Source: an uncultured Bacteroidia bacterium
GTDB taxonomy: Bacteria > Bacteroidota > Bacteroidia > Bacteroidales > F082
Length of the DNA stretch: 64,000 nt
Direction: 5' to 3'
Assembly (NCBI GenBank): GCA_902786745.1
Contig: CADADR010000009.1
Location: forward strand, 1-64,000
Shown here: in pieces, positions 61,353-64,000 of the stretch
Layout: each line of letters opens with the position of its first letter
Position numbering within the stretch: position 1 is the first letter of the stretch
Translations under genes and position numbers: made by a program
Notes under the pieces: model-generated
The model's database searches: none
What the model was told of the DNA's origin: nothing
What the model saw: only the letters and a program-made list of their open reading frames with translations

Positions 61353-61919
61353 TTATTGATTCAAAATGGGATTGGTGATAATTGGATCTGTTTGGATCAC
61401 GTTGCTCACATGCAAGGCGCGGTCGATGATACGGATTTCGAACTTCACCGTGTCGTCGGGCGAGAAAGGATTCTGCACCGTGAGTTTGTAGTCCATTGAG
61501 CCACTGATGGCCTTGGGCTCTTCCGAGTCGCGGAGCCGTTTGAAGCGGGCGTTGAAGGTCACCGTGTCGAACAACACCAAGGTATCGTCAGGGCTGGTCG
61601 GCACATGCGGACTCAGCAATGGTGTCTTCACAAACACGCCGTTCTCCGATTTCAGGTAGTCGACCACCATATTGTAATAATAGGTATCATGGAAGCCAAA
61701 CGGCGGCAGGGTATCGCTGTCGTCGAGACCAAGGTCGCCGTCGCCATCGGTATAGGAAAACGAGATGACGCCTTCGCCACTGAAAGTGCTGTCGGGGTTC
61801 ATCAAATAGGTGAAGCCCTCGTATGTGATCTTCGGCTCTATGGGGTATTCCACCGGTTTTTGGCAGGCACATACCACCAACAGGAGGGAACATAGCGTTA
61901 TCAAGGTCCGTTTTTTCAT
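61353..61919 (-). CDS. Lipoprotein with Asp-rich DGDGDLG motif
   Basis: This 188-residue lipoprotein has the signal MKKRTLITLCSLLLVVCAC, with the lipobox Cys at 19. The start at 61919 was chosen over an ATG 24 codons upstream because only this one begins a signal peptide. The motif SYTDGDGDLGLDDSDTLPPF (about 56-75) is shared by many Bacteroidetes lipoproteins of unknown function and could bind calcium. The remaining beta-rich body (ISGSMDYKLTVQNPFSPDDTVKF and FEIRIIDRALHVSNVIQTDPI) has no known enzyme motif. It leads the run that continues with the M1 peptidase. Confidence 0.8.
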   Translation of the reverse strand: MKKRTLITLCSLLLVVCACQKPVEYPIEPKITYEGFTYLMNPDSTFSGEGVISFSYTDGDGDLGLDDSDTLPPFGFHDTYYYNMVVDYLKSENGVFVKTPLLSPHVPTSPDDTLVLFDTVTFNARFKRLRDSEEPKAISGSMDYKLTVQNPFSPDDTVKFEIRIIDRALHVSNVIQTDPIITNPILNQ

Positions 61920-62068
61920 CACTTTCGTTTTAGGCGGTAAAAATACGAAAATTTTGGCTATAGGGAACGTCCCCAATAAGATAATCATCAACTATAATGA
62001 TATTACTGATTTACAGCGTATTAACTATTTTTACCCGAAAAAATATCGTGGAAAAGTGTGGAAAAGTG

Positions 62069-62097
62069 TTGACACATTCACATTTTTTGTATCTTTG
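62069..62097 (+). promoter_or_regulatory. Promoter of the zeta-like kinase and small gene
   Basis: TTG (62069-62071, within GTTGAC), 18 bases of spacing and TATCTTTG (62090-62097) fit the Bacteroidetes promoter pattern. The start at 62153 follows 55 bases later. Confidence 0.55.
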
Positions 62098-62152
62098 CAG
62101 CGTGATTTGGCACGAAATATGCCATCACAAAAACGAGCAGAACCATAATTTG

Positions 62153-62746
62153 ATGCCGAGTTTATATATCATATCAGGTTGCAATGGAGCAGGTAAGACG
62201 ACCGCTTCCTTGACTGTTTTGCCAGAGACGCTGCAGTGCAAGGAGTTCGTCAACTGCGACGAGATCGCCAAGGGTCTGTCGCCGCTCAACCCCGACGGTG
62301 CCAAGGTCGCCGCTGGCCGCCTGATGCTCTCGCGCATCAAGAAACTCATCGCTGACAAAGAAGACTTTGCCATCGAGACCACCTTGGCCGCCAAATCCTA
62401 CCACGCCCTCATCAACAAGGCACGTCAGGAAGGCTACAAAGCCAGCCTCATCTACTTCTGGCTGCAGAGCCCCGACCTGGCCATCCAACGCGTGGCAGAA
62501 CGCGTGAAGCACGGCGGTCATCATGTGGACGACAGTATCATCCGCAGACGCTACAGAGCAGGCATCAAGAACTTGTTTCATCTTTACTGCCCCGTCGTTG
62601 ACTACTTCCTGTTCATCGACAACAGCATCATGCCCTCTGAAGTGATTGCCGAAGGTAACATCAAATCCATTAAGTTTTACAACGAAGAAAAATTCAAAAA
62701 GATCAGACAATATGACAACAGTAACAGTGAATGCCAAGAAGAATGA
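62153..62746 (+). CDS. Zeta-toxin-like P-loop kinase (COG4185 type)
   Basis: This 197-residue protein is a P-loop kinase of the zeta toxin/COG4185 type. Zeta toxins phosphorylate UDP-N-acetylglucosamine; the substrate of this group is not established. Walker A is at 9-17 (GCNGAGKTT). Other family parts are FVNCDEIAKGLSPLNP, AIETTLAAKSYHALI, IYFWLQSPDLAIQRVAERV and RRRYRAGIKNLFHLY. The start at 62153 (MPSLYIISG) puts the P-loop where the family has it; a GTG at 62102 would be nearly leaderless. Its 3' end overlaps the next gene by 35 bases in another frame, which suggests coupled translation. Confidence 0.85.
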   Translation: MPSLYIISGCNGAGKTTASLTVLPETLQCKEFVNCDEIAKGLSPLNPDGAKVAAGRLMLSRIKKLIADKEDFAIETTLAAKSYHALINKARQEGYKASLIYFWLQSPDLAIQRVAERVKHGGHHVDDSIIRRRYRAGIKNLFHLYCPVVDYFLFIDNSIMPSEVIAEGNIKSIKFYNEEKFKKIRQYDNSNSECQEE

Positions 62747-62912
62747 AGTTTCGTCCTTCACCAAGAAATTGATGAGCGGCCTCGACCTCTCGATGCAACG
62801 CTTGCTTACCATGCGTTGCCGCCACAACGGCACCTTCTGCTTCTGCGATGCTGATGGCAACATCTACACCGTGAAAGCCAAGGAAGTCAGAGCCATGATG
62901 GAACAGGAATAA
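62712..62912 (+). CDS. Small protein overlapping the zeta-like kinase, possible antitoxin
   Basis: This 66-residue protein (MTTVTVNAKKNEVSSFTKKL...DLSMQRLLTMRCRH...FCFCDADGNIYTVKAKEVRAMMEQE) starts inside the end of the kinase gene. Small genes of this kind, with a short helix (LSMQRLL) and a strand-turn-strand that ends in a VKAK segment, often follow COG4185 kinases in Bacteroidetes. A role as antitoxin or regulator is inferred from context only. The open frame could begin 22 codons earlier (62646), but 62712 gives the normal short form. A terminator follows at once. Confidence 0.75.
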   Translation: MTTVTVNAKKNEVSSFTKKLMSGLDLSMQRLLTMRCRHNGTFCFCDADGNIYTVKAKEVRAMMEQE

Positions 62913-62935
62913 TCTCCTGCATCACATAGAACCTC

Positions 62936-62976
62936 AACCACGACTTGCAGCATCGTGCTGCGAATCGTGGTTTTTT
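62936..62976 (+). terminator. Intrinsic terminator of the kinase-small gene pair
   Basis: AACCACGA (62936-62943) pairs with TCGTGGTT (62965-62972), and an inner stem GCAGCA/TGCTGC closes a TCG loop. A T-run follows. Confidence 0.88.
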
Positions 62977-62978
62977 CG

Positions 62979-62986
62979 TATCTTTG
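62979..62986 (+). promoter_or_regulatory. -7 element of the alpha-L-fucosidase gene
   Basis: TATCTTTG fits TAnnTTTG and lies 21 bases before the ATG at 63008. No -33 element is visible because the terminator occupies that position. Confidence 0.5.
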
Positions 62987-63007
62987 GCGCATTAAAAACT
63001 CCGCTCC

Positions 63008-64000
63008 ATGAAGAAAAAAGCACTACTCCTCTTATTATTAGGCATTTTCTACGCAACCACCTTTGCCCAATCCGACCAACAACCCGAAACTGACCCTATT
63101 ATTACGAACCGCATCAGCCAGTGGCAGGACCTCAAGTTCGGCTTCATGATGCACTGGGGTATCTACGCCCAATGGGAAGTGGTGGAGTCGTGGTCCATCT
63201 GCAACGAGCCTTGGATCAACCGCAATGGCGCTGACTATTACAAATACAAGACTGATTATCAAAACCTTAACAAAGCCTTTAATCCAAAGAGTTTTGACCC
63301 TTCAAAATGGGCAGAGGCCGCCAAAAACGCGGGCATGAAGTATGTCGTCTTCACCACGAAACACCATGACGGCTTCTGCATGTTCGACACCAAGGAAACC
63401 TCCTACTCCACCGTCGATCCGAGTTGCCCGTTCTCCAAGAGCCCGAAAGCCGACATCACCGGTGAGGTGGTGAAAGCCTTCCGCGAAAAAGGTTTTTGGA
63501 CTGGCCTTTATTTCTCCAAACCCGACTGGCACTGCGACGACTATTGGGCACACGAGTGGGCCACCCCCGACCGCAATGTCAACTATGATCCGACGGCCAT
63601 GCCCGAGCGTTTTGAGAAATACAAACAATTCACCCACAGACAGATACGCGAACTCACCCATAACTATGGCGACATCGACATCCTTTGGCTCGACGGCGGC
63701 TGGGTGCGTCCCGAATGGAGCGTAAACGACGAGACGCGTCCATGGCTGGGCTGCCAAGGCTACATCCAAGACATTGACATGCCAATAGTAGCCAACATCG
63801 CCCGCGAGAACAACCCCGACCTCATCATCGTCGACCGCTCGGTGGGCGGCAGATATGAGAACTACCAAACCCCCGAACAGCAAGTACCCGACTCGCTCCT
63901 GCCCTATCCCTGGGAGACCTGCATGTCGATGGGCAATTCATGGTCGTATGTCTCCACCGACACCTACAAAAGCACCAACAAACTCATCCACCTCTTGTGC
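63008..64000 (+). CDS. Alpha-L-fucosidase (glycoside hydrolase family 29), truncated by the right edge
   Basis: This exported enzyme removes alpha-linked L-fucose from glycans such as mucins. The signal is MKKKALLLLLLGIFYATTFAQ. The GH29 domain starts with WQDLKFGFMMHWGIYAQWE and contains VFTTKHHDGFCMFDTKETSY. The motif ILWLDGGWVRPEW carries the likely nucleophile Asp at 229. The frame is open at base 64000, so 331 codons are visible and the C-terminal part is missing. The upstream -7 element at 62979-62986 suggests a separate transcript from the kinase pair. Confidence 0.95.
   Translation, partial: MKKKALLLLLLGIFYATTFAQSDQQPETDPIITNRISQWQDLKFGFMMHWGIYAQWEVVESWSICNEPWINRNGADYYKYKTDYQNLNKAFNPKSFDPSKWAEAAKNAGMKYVVFTTKHHDGFCMFDTKETSYSTVDPSCPFSKSPKADITGEVVKAFREKGFWTGLYFSKPDWHCDDYWAHEWATPDRNVNYDPTAMPERFEKYKQFTHRQIRELTHNYGDIDILWLDGGWVRPEWSVNDETRPWLGCQGYIQDIDMPIVANIARENNPDLIIVDRSVGGRYENYQTPEQQVPDSLLPYPWETCMSMGNSWSYVSTDTYKSTNKLIHLLC

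Overview
The window looks like chromosomal DNA from a member of the Bacteroidales, probably an uncultivated gut, rumen or oral lineage. The evidence is the TAnnTTTG-type -7 promoter elements in front of many genes, the many cargo proteins of the type IX secretion system (T9SS), a T9SS plug-domain protein, a PorV/PorQ-like barrel, TonB-dependent receptors with carboxypeptidase-regulatory N-domains, and a gingipain (C25) homologue. I see no phage, plasmid, insertion sequence, CRISPR, rRNA or tRNA. The species cannot be named from this sequence alone.

Positions 1-15.4 kb hold a minus-strand block of large exported proteins: a gingipain-like cysteine protease cut by the left edge, an M14 carboxypeptidase, an endonuclease I family nuclease, a C10 (streptopain-like) protease, a frameshifted small protein gene, and a 1349-residue multidomain T9SS cargo. 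The pairs M14 to C25 and C10 to endonuclease look like two operons. Three of the hydrolases end in the same double C-terminal module, built around a WNWW motif, in place of the usual Por sorting tail. Positions 15.4-16.4 kb are non-coding and hold two tandem 0.28-kb structured repeats and a nested cruciform.

Positions 16.4-25.8 kb are mostly housekeeping: a restriction-like N-domain protein, a small lipoprotein, an mltD-DUF4837 operon, an AI-2E family permease, and the operon purL-ybaK-GNAT acetyltransferase. Positions 26.0-33.5 kb hold one 2444-residue T9SS cargo with at least five copies of a jelly-roll-like module, one of which also occurs in the C10 protease. Its promoter is followed at once by a terminator-like hairpin. 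Positions 33.6-40.9 kb carry a TonB-type beta-barrel, the operon T9SS plug protein-priA, and the operon greA-HIT protein.

Positions 40.95-50.5 kb are a three-gene operon: a TonB-dependent receptor without SusD, a 1545-residue T9SS cargo with an unusual tail, and a PorV-like barrel. This is the best candidate for a dedicated secretion or uptake system. Positions 50.7-57.4 kb hold two small lipoproteins, a DAHP synthase-chorismate mutase fusion, and asnS, rpoN and a sensor kinase in a row. Positions 57.4-61.9 kb are a minus-strand run of lipoprotein, M1 peptidase, lipoprotein and repeat-rich T9SS cargo. The right end holds a zeta-toxin-like P-loop kinase overlapping a 66-residue gene, then an alpha-L-fucosidase cut by the edge.

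Overall the window combines core metabolism with a large investment in degrading protein, nucleic acid and fucosylated glycan outside the cell, delivered by T9SS.
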